Of a DNA stretch of 64,000 bases, positions 1-7,708 are shown piece after piece (within the stretch, counting starts at the first letter, position 1; every line of letters starts with the position of its first letter). The stretch spans positions 68,957 to 132,956 of the forward strand of contig JAHDVH010000002.1 in assembly GCA_023382385.1 (NCBI GenBank), given 5' to 3'. The position numbers were made by a program, and so were the translations under genes. A model generated the notes under the pieces. It worked only from the letters and a program-made list of their open reading frames with translations, had not been told where the DNA came from and searched no databases. The stretch is from a bacterium. Its GTDB lineage: Bacteria > Electryoneota > RPQS01.

Positions 1-460
1 AGCCGGCCGGCCAGTCCCGCACTCCGATGAAGAGATTCAGCGCAATCATCGCCAGCGCAATCCATAAATAGTGCGCACGCCATTGCCGCCCCACCATCCA
101 GAACTGCAGCAGAAACCACAGCGCAAAGATCACCGGCATCACGAACGGCCGCGTCCCCAGATACTTGTCAATCAGCAGTCCGCCAATCAGAGCGGGAAAT
201 GCCAGGAGGCTCCAAGCGGTCGGACCGTAGCTGCGTTTTGCGCCCATCACGGTGCCAAAGCGACGCATGTAATACCACGAGACACCGAGGAATCCCAGTA
301 AACCCAGCGGCAGCACACAGGCCAGCAGCCAAATCTGAGGAATCACTCCAATTTGCTCGAGCGCAATGGCAAAGCACACGACGCCCCAAATCACCCAGCG
401 CAACCCGTGAAGCTCATAATACTGCTCAGTCACGAACTTGATTTGTTCAAGGCTTGTCAT
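1..460 (-). CDS. multi-pass membrane protein, C-terminus cut by window edge
   Basis: The reading frame is open from ATG at 460 to the first base of the window, so about 153 residues are visible and the C-terminus is missing. The start follows a GAGGAG ribosome binding site. The protein begins MTSLEQIKFVTEQYYELHG and then shows about five hydrophobic segments (roughly residues 20-40, 41-60, 82-97, 103-120 and 128-145) separated by short basic loops. I do not recognise the family and see no catalytic motif. The promoter just upstream carries repeated TTTGCAA half-sites, so the gene is probably controlled by a dedicated repressor, which may lie outside the window. Function unknown. Confidence 0.75.
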   Translation of the reverse strand, partial: MTSLEQIKFVTEQYYELHGLRWVIWGVVCFAIALEQIGVIPQIWLLACVLPLGLLGFLGVSWYYMRRFGTVMGAKRSYGPTAWSLLAFPALIGGLLIDKYLGTRPFVMPVIFALWFLLQFWMVGRQWRAHYLWIALAMIALNLFIGVRDWPAG

Positions 461-484
461 TTCTATCTCCTCGTTTAGTTTGCG

Positions 485-529
485 TTGCAAACTTGTTTGC
501 AATATAGTTGCAAAGGAGGCAAATGTCAA
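485..529 (-). promoter_or_regulatory. promoter with an array of TTTGCAA half-sites
   Basis: On the minus strand a -35 TTGACA (524-529) and a -10 TATATT (501-506) are 17 nt apart. Overlapping the -10 and the probable start site are alternating half-sites: TTGCAAAC-TT-GTTTGCAA is a perfect inverted repeat at 485-502, and a further TTGCAAA lies at 508-514 in the spacer. The layout is that of a repressor operator for the membrane protein at 1-460. The regulator is not identified. Confidence 0.7.
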
Positions 530-626
530 GCAGATAGTTTCAAGATATCTTAATAAAATAAAATAACTTACAATCAAGAGCGTTCAAAAGAGAGGCATCA
601 CAAGCTGTCCGAGTTCAGAGCAGTGG

Positions 627-2156
627 CTATGGGCAATGGGTCACGACTTTGAAGAAACCGAGTTCGGGCAGGCTCGAAACCCCTGTCAGACCGTATGAAG
701 CGGATCCTCCGGACGGGAGAATCTCTTCGGCGACAATTGTCCAACCGGCGGGGAATTCAGCCTCCCCGTCGTCAGATTGCCAGAGCGAGTAGCGGGCAGT
801 GGCGCCGCCGATGTTGCTCCAGCGAAAGTTCAATACATCCTCCCCGACTGCGACGGAAAGATTTGCAGGCGGGAGGTTCAGACAGTCGTCGCACTCATCG
901 GGCACGCCGTCCAGGTCAAGGTCCTGCGAGAAACCGAATTCGATGTCACAGCCATCGGCGATGCTGTTGCCGTTGCAGTCTATCATATTGTTGGGGACAA
1001 TTTTGAACAGCTCACCTCCGTTCAAGTCACAGATATAGAGTTCACCGAACGCATCCTCTCCGAAGCTGGAGATATTCTCAACCAATCCGGCGGGCGGAGT
1101 GAAGGCGGCGGTCCAAAGGGTCGAATCGGTCGTGCCGTTCGCGCCGTCCCAGCGGAAACTCCAGATGTCATCCGAGCAGTAGTCCGCGTAGAAATAGGTT
1201 CCGTAGAGTTCGGGGATTGCACAGCCGCGATAGACATAGCCACCGGTCACCGAGCAGCCGTCATTGTGAGAGTAGACGGTCACGGGAGCGGTGAAGGCGG
1301 GGTTGTTACAGTTGCAGGCGGGCTGCCCCCACGTCGTGCAGGAGAAACCTTCAAGACAGCGCCAGCCGTAGTTTCTGCCGCCAGTGTTGGCAGGTTCGAC
1401 ATTGACTTCTTCCCAAGCGTATTGCCCGACATCGGCTAAATACAAGTCGCCTGTCAGACGGTCGAAACTCCAGCGCCACGGATTGCGCAGGCCGAGGGAC
1501 CAAATTTCCGCGCGATAGCCTCCGACCCCAACGAACGGATTGTCTGCGGGAATGCCGTAGTTGAGCGGTGCCTGTGGCGAGTCCACGTCAATCCGCAGCA
1601 TCTTGCCGAGCAGTGTGCCGGTGTTTTGTGCGTTGTTCTGCGGGTCTTCACCCGAGCCGCCGTCACCGAGTCCGATGTAGAGATAACCGTCCGGTCCGAA
1701 TTTGATGCAGCCGCCGTTGTGATTGCTGAAGGGTTGAGTTTGCGTGAGGATATTCAACCGCGAGGTTGCGATGGCGCTGTCGGGGTCGGCGGATGCCGTG
1801 AAACGCGCAATGACACTTGTGCCGCTGTTGTCATTATAGCTGACATAGAAGTAGCGGTTGGTCTGATAGTCGGGATGAAAGGCCAGACCGAGCAGCCCGC
1901 GTTCATTGCCCGTGTTGATGACGAGAGAGTCGATATCCAGAAACGGCACGGGGTCGAGCACGGCGGTATCGAGATGATAGAGTCGCACGCGTCCGGTATG
2001 CTGTTCGAGAATAAAGATGCGTGCGAAATCGCCGGGTGCATGAGTGACGTAAAGGGGCCGCGACAAACCGGAGGCAATGCGGACGGTGGTCTGGGCGAGG
2101 AGCGGAGCGGAAAGTGCGAAGAGAGTCAGCAGCAGAATCATCCGTTTCATGGTCAT
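627..2156 (-). CDS. secreted PQQ-dependent sugar dehydrogenase-like protein
   Basis: A soluble aldose-sugar (glucose/sorbosone) dehydrogenase-type six-bladed propeller of 509 residues, exported by the signal peptide at residues 1-21. Family landmarks are NERGLLGLAFHPDY (84-97), NHNGG with the likely catalytic His146, IGLGDGGSGEDPQN (161-174) and LGLRNPWR (221-228). After the propeller (about 24-388) comes a Ca-binding-like stretch, DCNGNSIADGCD then DLDLDGVPDECDD (393-424), and an FnIII-like tail of about 75 residues. The substrate cannot be read from sequence and PQQ dependence is assumed from the family. Two in-frame starts exist (2156 and 2150). Both follow an AAAGG site that lies in a long hairpin. 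Confidence 0.85.
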   Translation of the reverse strand: MTMKRMILLLTLFALSAPLLAQTTVRIASGLSRPLYVTHAPGDFARIFILEQHTGRVRLYHLDTAVLDPVPFLDIDSLVINTGNERGLLGLAFHPDYQTNRYFYVSYNDNSGTSVIARFTASADPDSAIATSRLNILTQTQPFSNHNGGCIKFGPDGYLYIGLGDGGSGEDPQNNAQNTGTLLGKMLRIDVDSPQAPLNYGIPADNPFVGVGGYRAEIWSLGLRNPWRWSFDRLTGDLYLADVGQYAWEEVNVEPANTGGRNYGWRCLEGFSCTTWGQPACNCNNPAFTAPVTVYSHNDGCSVTGGYVYRGCAIPELYGTYFYADYCSDDIWSFRWDGANGTTDSTLWTAAFTPPAGLVENISSFGEDAFGELYICDLNGGELFKIVPNNMIDCNGNSIADGCDIEFGFSQDLDLDGVPDECDDCLNLPPANLSVAVGEDVLNFRWSNIGGATARYSLWQSDDGEAEFPAGWTIVAEEILPSGGSASYGLTGVSSLPELGFFKVVTHCP

Positions 2157-2160
2157 TCAT

Positions 2161-2205
2161 CCTTTGGCTTATGGACATCGTTGCGTCCATAAGTTACGCC
2201 AAAGG
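2161..2205 (-). promoter_or_regulatory. hairpin that buries the ribosome binding site
   Basis: Arms CTTATGGAC (2168-2176) and GTCCATAAG (2185-2193) pair perfectly around an 8-nt loop. Outer arms CCTTTGGC (2161-2168) and GCCAAAGG (2198-2205) extend the stem past a 5-nt bulge. On the mRNA of the minus-strand gene the 3' arm contains AAAGG, which ends 4 nt before ATG 2156. The folded RNA would hide the ribosome binding site, so translation may depend on temperature, a protein or RNA unfolding. Pairing is seen directly; regulation is inferred. Confidence 0.55.
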
Positions 2206-2340
2206 GTCAGAATCATGCAAGGAGATGGCGTCAGAATCCGGAATTGCTGACAGGGGGTCGGAATGGCACGAGGCTAAGTCAGCTTGAAAAGGCAGGAAGA
2301 TACGATGAAAGGATCAGGAGGAGGTCGACATGCTGACCCT

Positions 2341-2369
2341 AATGTAATACATTTTTTTGTATTTGTCAA
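2341..2369 (-). promoter_or_regulatory. likely promoter of the sugar dehydrogenase gene
   Basis: On the minus strand TTGACA (2364-2369) is followed after 17 nt by TACATT (2341-2346). The predicted start near 2334 gives a leader of about 180 nt that includes the hairpin at 2161-2205. The rest of 2157-2502 is A+T-rich and holds no convincing gene. Confidence 0.5.
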
Positions 2370-2466
2370 GTCCTGTTGCTTAAAACATGTTAATATTGAA
2401 CATATGAATAATAGACAAGACCCTCGGAAACTTCGGATAGGAAAAACGAGTAAAACCGATGACGGC

Positions 2467-2495
2467 TTGACAAACGGGCCGGATTTTGCGTAATT
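2467..2495 (+). promoter_or_regulatory. promoter of the metal module, perhaps leaderless
   Basis: TTGACA at 2467-2472 and GTAATT at 2490-2495 are 17 nt apart. Only 7 nt separate the -10 from ATG 2503, so transcription would begin at or next to the start codon. No ribosome binding site precedes that ATG. The -10 is a weak match, so the call is moderate. Confidence 0.45.
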
Positions 2496-2502
2496 GTTTC
2501 TA

Positions 2503-2922
2503 ATGCAAAGACGCCGACACACATACCTTAAGATAGTTTCCGTGGCCCTGTTGCTCGCGTTTATGACGAGTGTGACGGTGCCCTATTGGTGCTCGACGGG
2601 GTGGTGTTGCGGCAAGCTGGAAACTGCGCAGACGGCGAAGGCCGAAGTGCCGAGCTGTTGTGCCCACGAAGCGCCTGCACTTTCGAGCAAGACTGCGCAA
2701 CAGGATGGCTGGTGCAGTGAAACAACGCACAGCAATAAGGCTGGTGACAGCGGCTGTGCCACAGGGTGCTGCAAGCTTGCGGCCAATGTTTATGTGCTGA
2801 CGCTGGTCAACAGCGTAGAGCTATTGTCTCCCGTTGCGATGCTGAATCCGCAAACCGCGCTGAATACGGGTATCGAATTGACGGATTACGTTCCTCAACC
2901 TCCGCGAGTTCTCTCTGCATAG
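2503..2922 (+). CDS. small exported Cys-rich protein
   Basis: A 139-residue protein with a basic N-terminus and one hydrophobic export segment, then pairs of cysteines (WCSTGWCCGK, PSCCAHE, GCATGCCKL) and a C-terminus containing QPPRVLS. ATG 2503 is preferred to the upstream TTG 2494 because of promoter spacing. The arrangement (signal peptide, CC pairs, terminal PP, gene directly before a TonB-dependent receptor) recalls the small HYC_CC_PP-type proteins found beside metal receptors in Bacteroidota, but I cannot confirm homology. It probably handles copper or another soft metal in the periplasm, in step with the receptor and YHS proteins downstream. Confidence 0.65.
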   Translation: MQRRRHTYLKIVSVALLLAFMTSVTVPYWCSTGWCCGKLETAQTAKAEVPSCCAHEAPALSSKTAQQDGWCSETTHSNKAGDSGCATGCCKLAANVYVLTLVNSVELLSPVAMLNPQTALNTGIELTDYVPQPPRVLSA

Positions 2923-2991
2923 AATTGCAGGAGAACTCCGTCCGGTGCTCTCCTGTGTGATACTGGAGAGAACGGTCAACCAAGAATACTG

Positions 2992-3016
2992 GGCCGCTGT
3001 TCGACAGCGGCCTTTT
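2992..3016 (+). terminator. intrinsic terminator or attenuator before the receptor gene
   Basis: GGCCGCTG (2992-2999) and CAGCGGCC (3005-3012) form a perfect 8-bp stem with loop TTCGA, followed by TTTT. It ends only about 7 nt before the GAGGAAT ribosome binding site of the receptor gene. Readthrough would therefore set the ratio of the Cys-rich protein to the receptor. Confidence 0.75.
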
Positions 3017-3030
3017 CGTTGAGGAATAAG

Positions 3031-5223
3031 ATGAAAAAGAGAATTGCGTGCATCGCGTTGGCTCTTCTGCCCCTGCAGTTGTGGGCGGCGACGCTGCGCG
3101 GCATGATTCACGATCAGGAAACGGGTGACGTACTGATTGGCGCAACGGTCATGATCGACGGCACCCAGCGCGGCGCGGCAACAAATCCGCGCGGGATATT
3201 CACGATCCCGAATCTCGATGCGGGGTCATACACAATCAAGATTTCGATGCTCGGTTTTGAGCCGCTGGAAACCGCCGTGACGTTGGGCGAGCAGGACACG
3301 GTCATGCTGCATCTGGCGCTCGCACCGTCGGCGGTGCAGATGGGCGAAGTGAACGTCGAAGCGGAACGACTCCATTCGGGAATCAATCAGAATTCCACGA
3401 CGCGGCAGGAAGTAATTGCCGCGCCGGAGTTGCAGGCGCGTTCTAAAGACGGTGGTTTGCTCACGGCATTGCAGAATAAAACGGGTTTGCGCACGAAGCC
3501 CTGTGCCTTGTGCGGCTCGGCGGGCATCGGATTGCAGGGATTAGACCCGTCCTACACCGAAATCAATGTGGACGGTTTGCCCGTGCTGTCGGGGTTGGGC
3601 ACGCTCTATGGACTGGACGGCATCTCGGTCGCCGACGTCAAAGAGATGCAGGTCACGAAGGGGTCCAGTTCGAGCCTGTTCGGCAGCGGTGCAATCGCGG
3701 GCGCGGTGAATCTGGTCAGTACGCGGCCTTCGCTGACTCCCACTGTGTTGACCAATATGTCAGTGGACAATAACGGCAAGAGCACAGTGTCGGCGAGCGC
3801 GTCAGGATTAACAGGCAGCATTCCGATGCGGCTGTCGGTGATGCACGGCGCGGAGCCGACATATGTGGATAAGGATAAAGACGGGCTGACCGATACTCCG
3901 AAGTATCGTCGTTTCAATTTGAATTACGGCGTTGACCCCAAGCTCGGCAAAGGGAATTTGCGGCTGGGCGGGCGCTATTACAATGAACACCGCTATGCGG
4001 GCGAAACCAACTGGAACAAGTCGCTGCGCGGCGGGACGGACGTCTACGGTCGTGACATTCTGACTGACCGTGGCGAAGTCTCCGGCAAGTATGAGTTTCC
4101 GGTCACGTCCAAGTTCAAAGGCTCGGTAGAGAGCGCGTTCGTCCATCACGAGCAGGAGTCGTGGTACGGCGCGACGTATTACAAGGCGCAGCAGGAGTTG
4201 TTGTTCGGCAAGAGTTCGGTGCGCGGCGAATGGAACAAGAATCACGCCTCGGTGTTCGAGCTGTTTGTCAACCATCAGGATTACCGCGACAATTTACGGC
4301 TTCCAGTGGAGACAGATTTGCTTTACACGACGCCCGGCGCGACGGTCGAGCACACGATTCATCTGGACGATACCGACCGCGTGACGGTGCAGGGCGGGAC
4401 GAAGGTGGAGTTGTGGGACGAGTACGGAGTACAGTTTGTGCCGCGCGGCTCGCTGCTTTATCGTCCGAATGCTGCAACGGGCATCAGACTCTCGGGCGGA
4501 GCAGGATTTCGTCCGGTTTCGATATTCAGTTTGGAAGAGGCCGCGCACGCGGGATTCGAGAATGTGATTGTGCCGAAGACGCTTGCACCAGAGCGCAGCA
4601 CGGCGGGGTCGTTCGCGGTAAACCGGCAGTGGATTAAGACCGACTACGCGGTGAACAGCGACGTTTCGGTATTCTATACGCACTTCGACGACAAGGTCGT
4701 GCTGCACTATGGGCATCACGCTGGAGAGACGGTCTATGCGAATTCTCCGGAAGCCTACGCACTGGGCACGGAAGTGCAGACGGGAGTGTCGCTCAACAGC
4801 GGCTGGTCGCTCGATTTAGGCGGCAGAATCTCTAAAGTCAGATATGACGACGGGACGGGCGTCTTCCGCAATGCGGAGTTTCAGAGTGTTTATTCAGGCA
4901 ACGGCGGGTTGACCAAGCATTTGCGCAAGCAGAATATGAACGCGGAAGTGAATGTGGGAGTGTTCGGTCCGCAGTATCTGCCGGAAGGACGCGGGCGCGA
5001 ACAGTCGCCGGCGTATGCTATCTGGAATCTCGGATTGTCGAAGTCGTGGAAGCACGTGACGTTGTCCGGCACGGTCAATAATCTGTTTGGCTGGACACAG
5101 CCGGACAGACCTTATCTCAGAGATCAGGACGGCAATCTGCTGCTCGATTCGTCCCTGATTTACGGACCGCAGCTCGGGCGGACGTTCTCGATGGCTTTGA
5201 CGTGGAAGTACGGCGGCAAGTAG
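3031..5223 (+). CDS. TonB-dependent outer-membrane receptor, probably for a metal
   Basis: A 730-residue receptor beginning at ATG 3031 after GAGGAAT; a TTG 12 nt upstream is unlikely. Order: signal peptide (1-20), carboxypeptidase-regulatory-like domain (about 21-100), plug (about 125-240) with VADVKEMQVTKGSSSSLFGS and GAIAGAVNLVS, then a 22-strand-type barrel ending in hydrophobic-aromatic strands. The plug holds an unusual Cys pair in TKPCALCGSAGIGLQGLD. TonB receptors move scarce ligands across the outer membrane using the proton gradient. The Cys pair and the neighbouring Cys-rich and YHS genes suggest a metal such as copper rather than a siderophore or glycan. No SusD partner is present. 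Confidence 0.88.
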   Translation: MKKRIACIALALLPLQLWAATLRGMIHDQETGDVLIGATVMIDGTQRGAATNPRGIFTIPNLDAGSYTIKISMLGFEPLETAVTLGEQDTVMLHLALAPSAVQMGEVNVEAERLHSGINQNSTTRQEVIAAPELQARSKDGGLLTALQNKTGLRTKPCALCGSAGIGLQGLDPSYTEINVDGLPVLSGLGTLYGLDGISVADVKEMQVTKGSSSSLFGSGAIAGAVNLVSTRPSLTPTVLTNMSVDNNGKSTVSASASGLTGSIPMRLSVMHGAEPTYVDKDKDGLTDTPKYRRFNLNYGVDPKLGKGNLRLGGRYYNEHRYAGETNWNKSLRGGTDVYGRDILTDRGEVSGKYEFPVTSKFKGSVESAFVHHEQESWYGATYYKAQQELLFGKSSVRGEWNKNHASVFELFVNHQDYRDNLRLPVETDLLYTTPGATVEHTIHLDDTDRVTVQGGTKVELWDEYGVQFVPRGSLLYRPNAATGIRLSGGAGFRPVSIFSLEEAAHAGFENVIVPKTLAPERSTAGSFAVNRQWIKTDYAVNSDVSVFYTHFDDKVVLHYGHHAGETVYANSPEAYALGTEVQTGVSLNSGWSLDLGGRISKVRYDDGTGVFRNAEFQSVYSGNGGLTKHLRKQNMNAEVNVGVFGPQYLPEGRGREQSPAYAIWNLGLSKSWKHVTLSGTVNNLFGWTQPDRPYLRDQDGNLLLDSSLIYGPQLGRTFSMALTWKYGGK

Positions 5224-5281
5224 CCGCACGAGTGATGTAAACTCAGACAAGAAATCCATTCAGCATAATCAGGAGTTCAAG

Positions 5282-5761
5282 ATGTTTAGAATCGTTTTGC
5301 TTGCAACAGTAATTTGCGGCACAGTGTTCAGCGCCTATGCCGAAGAGAACGCGGCCGAAAGCGTCGGTGCCGCAGGGAAGTATCCGTTAACGGTTTGTCC
5401 CATCAGCGGAGAGACGCTGGGCGGAATGGGTGAGCCGGTGACAAAAGTGTATGACGGGCGCGAAGTGAAGTTTTGCTGCGGGAACTGCGTCGCTCCGTTC
5501 GAGAAGGACCTTGCAAGTTCGATGAAGAATCTCGACCAGCAGATAATCGCCTCCCAGAAGGCGTCGTATCCGTTGGAGACGTGTGTGGTCAGCGGCGAGA
5601 AGCTTGGAGGAATGGGTGAGCCAGTCGCTCACATGTACAAGAATCAGCTTGTGATGTTCTGCTGCGACAACTGCATCAGCACATTTGAGAAGAGTCCTGA
5701 CAAGTATTTGTCTAAGATTGAGGCTGCGGCGAAGCAGGCTGAAACCGAACACAAGGAGTAA
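5282..5761 (+). CDS. exported protein with two YHS/TRASH-like metal-binding domains
   Basis: A 159-residue protein with a signal peptide (MFRIVLLATVICGTVFSAYA) and an internal duplication. Each half carries C-x2-SGE-x-LGGMGEPV, then a strand and F-CC-x-NC: CPISGETLGG with FCCGNC, and CVVSGEKLGG with FCCDNC. The spacing matches YHS/TRASH treble-clef-like domains that bind copper or other soft metals in transporters and chaperones. The C-terminus is a charged helix. The gene lies 58 nt after the receptor and 4 nt before another YHS-like gene, so all three are probably co-transcribed. A periplasmic metal buffer is the likely role; the metal is not known. Confidence 0.82.
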   Translation: MFRIVLLATVICGTVFSAYAEENAAESVGAAGKYPLTVCPISGETLGGMGEPVTKVYDGREVKFCCGNCVAPFEKDLASSMKNLDQQIIASQKASYPLETCVVSGEKLGGMGEPVAHMYKNQLVMFCCDNCISTFEKSPDKYLSKIEAAAKQAETEHKE

Positions 5762-5765
5762 GCTG

Positions 5766-6032
5766 GTGACGCGGACGGTACTGACGATCCTATTGTTCAG
5801 CGCAGTCAGCTTCGCCCAGAAACCTTTGTTGTTCCAGCCGTGCATCATGTGCGAGATTCTGGACGACGATACCTCCTCCAAGGTTCTCGAGTTTTTTGCC
5901 GAGTACAAGGGCAAGGAGTATGCTTTTGACACGGACGCGCATCGTGAGGCATTCCTGCGTGATCCGGAAGTATGGCTGACGTGGAATGACGAACTTGCAC
6001 CAGTCGGAAGGGCGACGCTCGTTCCGTCCTGA
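5766..6032 (+). CDS. small exported YHS-like protein
   Basis: I place the start at GTG 5766, after AAGGAG in the end of the previous gene. This gives 88 residues with a clean signal peptide (MTRTVLTILLFSAVSFAQ). The mature part begins with a C-x2-C pair in PCIMCEILDD and has the YHS-type core YKGKEYAFDTDAHREAFLRD. It lacks the CC pair of its neighbour, so it is a reduced member of the fold. Context suggests metal handling with the receptor and the double-YHS protein. The third domain of this type in one cluster hints at stepwise metal hand-over, which is inference. Confidence 0.65.
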   Translation: MTRTVLTILLFSAVSFAQKPLLFQPCIMCEILDDDTSSKVLEFFAEYKGKEYAFDTDAHREAFLRDPEVWLTWNDELAPVGRATLVPS

Positions 6033-6053
6033 ACGGGTTGACCCGGCGAGGGT

Positions 6054-6575
6054 GTGCTGCTCGGTTCGAGCAGTTTAAGAAAGTTTTCGTTCAGCGGACG
6101 CTATGTTGACACAACCGTCGATCGCCCGCGCTGGCGGTTTACGGGAGATTACCTGTTTCATCCACGAGTCAATGCAGGGTTGGAGTTCAATCCGGCAGTC
6201 TCGGAAGTCACAATACGGGGTAATATCCGCGTGGTGGATGAAACTCGACTGTCGCCCAACATATCGTTGGGCACCTCCAGCGATCGCATCGGTTCACCGG
6301 AAGGCACGCAATGCTACTACGGGACGTTTGCCAAGACGATTCACAAGTTGCCGGTGTCGCCCTATGTTTCGGTGAACTACAGCGAGTGGGAAGACGGCCT
6401 GACCTTTCCGTTCGGGGCAACGTTTCGGTTGTCGAAGAACTTCAGCACCTTGCTGATGAATGATGGACTGAAGCCGCACGCCATGCTGAACTTCGACTCA
6501 GGCCAAGGCTGGGGAGTATCGGCGCTTTGGATTTGGTTTGAGCGCGCCGGTGCTGCGTTTTCGGTGGGATTATAG
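6054..6575 (+). CDS. outer-membrane-barrel-like protein of the metal module
   Basis: A 173-residue frame from GTG 6054, 21 nt after the YHS-like gene, with no convincing ribosome binding site. The sequence is a run of alternating polar and hydrophobic strands rich in Tyr, Trp and Phe (FSGRYVDTTVDRPRWRFTGDY, YGTFAKTIHKLPVSPYVSVN, and WGVSALWIWFERAGAAFSVG at the end), as in a small outer-membrane barrel. No signal peptide is visible from this start, so the true start may be elsewhere or the protein may be a remnant of a longer gene. I do not recognise the family; position suggests co-expression with the metal genes. Confidence 0.5.
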   Translation: MLLGSSSLRKFSFSGRYVDTTVDRPRWRFTGDYLFHPRVNAGLEFNPAVSEVTIRGNIRVVDETRLSPNISLGTSSDRIGSPEGTQCYYGTFAKTIHKLPVSPYVSVNYSEWEDGLTFPFGATFRLSKNFSTLLMNDGLKPHAMLNFDSGQGWGVSALWIWFERAGAAFSVGL

Positions 6576-6662
6576 GAAGTTTCGGTTAAACCTCTTGCGA
6601 TGGGGTGTGTCCAACCATTGGATGACCGAAGTCGTGGACAGATCGGCAGAGAAAGGACCCCA

Positions 6663-7604
6663 ATGCGGACAAAACTCAAGTTTCTCGTGACTCTGGCCCT
6701 GAGTGTGGCGATGCTGCCATTTCTGGCGGGCTGCGATGAGAGTGCGTATTACTATGATGACGGGTCCTACCTGACGGATGAAGAAGTTCTGACGGATCTG
6801 TTTCTCGACGACGATGAGATGGAAGGGCCTGACGTTTGGCAGGACGGCTCGGATGGGTGGGGTCTGACCGCAGGCGGTCTGGGTCAGCTTGACGACCCGA
6901 TTGACCCGCTCGGCTGGTGGAGAGTCGGACGGCGCAGTGCGACACGGGTGATTGTGGAATTCGATGACAATAACCACGCGACACTGACGAGGGTTCGGAG
7001 ATTCAACGGGACCTTTCGCCTGCTGACTGACATGAACGGCAACTCGATGGAGACCGTCGAGAAGCCGATGTACAACGAACTTGTGCGCAAGGCTCGCGCT
7101 GTGCGAGTGCGCCATTCGGATGATCCGCGTCGCAACTGGAGGATCGTGGATGTCACACCCGAGGTGCTGCGCAGTTCGGCACCCAATCCGAACACGGTAA
7201 ACATCCTGAACATGACTATCGTTGGACGGAATGGCGACGTTGTGGTTGACATTGACCGTCCGCTTCGGAGCTATTTCGGCCGCGAGGAATTACCGCGAGT
7301 CTACGCAGGCGAAGTGCTGACGGTATATGTTGAGATTGAAGGAGCGATGCCCGGGCCGGTGGGCTCACTGCGTCCGGATGTGAATTACGGTGGACGTCCG
7401 CCGCGAACCGTGCTGCGCGATGACGGTGTCACACCGGACGTGATCGCAGGTGACGGTCTATATACCGGAAGTTTTCGCGCCAGCCAGCGGCGCGGGGTGT
7501 ATCATGTCGGGCTGGATTTCATCGACCATGAGACGATTTTCGACGACGAATCGCCTTACGACGCGACCGGTTGGGGCGTGCCCTATGTGGTCGTCAACAG
7601 GTGA
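6663..7604 (+). CDS. lipoprotein with an acidic N-terminal region
   Basis: ATG 6663 follows AAAGGA and opens a 313-residue lipoprotein (lipobox LAGC at residues 17-20). Just after the lipid-bearing Cys is a very acidic stretch (YYYDDGSYLTDEE, FLDDDEMEG), then a beta-rich region. The C-terminal part has DDGVTPDVIAGDGLYTGSF and a terminal Ig-like strand pattern. The same D-D-G-x2-PD-x3-GD-x2-Y signature recurs in the lipoprotein at 45307-46521, so both share a surface domain of the choice-of-anchor X type. Function is unknown; it is probably displayed at the cell surface. The gene has its own upstream gap of about 90 nt and ends before a strong terminator. Confidence 0.75.
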   Translation: MRTKLKFLVTLALSVAMLPFLAGCDESAYYYDDGSYLTDEEVLTDLFLDDDEMEGPDVWQDGSDGWGLTAGGLGQLDDPIDPLGWWRVGRRSATRVIVEFDDNNHATLTRVRRFNGTFRLLTDMNGNSMETVEKPMYNELVRKARAVRVRHSDDPRRNWRIVDVTPEVLRSSAPNPNTVNILNMTIVGRNGDVVVDIDRPLRSYFGREELPRVYAGEVLTVYVEIEGAMPGPVGSLRPDVNYGGRPPRTVLRDDGVTPDVIAGDGLYTGSFRASQRRGVYHVGLDFIDHETIFDDESPYDATGWGVPYVVVNR

Positions 7605-7662
7605 CAAAAGATTATTCCAACGCAGGACTGTTCTGCTAACGACATGACCTGCATAGACGAGC

Positions 7663-7687
7663 AAGCCCCGCATAACGCGGGGCTTTT
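7663..7687 (+). terminator. intrinsic terminator between convergent genes
   Basis: AAGCCCCGC (7663-7671) and GCGGGGCTT (7677-7685) form a 9-bp stem with a 5-nt loop, ending in TTTT on the plus strand. It ends the lipoprotein transcript and may also serve the minus-strand gene that stops at 7709. Confidence 0.85.
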
Positions 7688-7708
7688 GCTTTGCCTGACT
7701 CCAGCGTG

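Noticed and set aside
777-1439. 220-residue plus-strand frame opposite the sugar dehydrogenase gene
   Set aside because: The minus strand encodes a recognised family with a signal peptide. The plus frame has no motifs and ends arbitrarily.
2923-3030. Cobalamin riboswitch before the TonB-dependent receptor
   Set aside because: Only about 100 nt are available and no B12-box-like or GGGAAG-type core is present; only a terminator hairpin and a short CTCTCC/GGAGAG pairing are visible.
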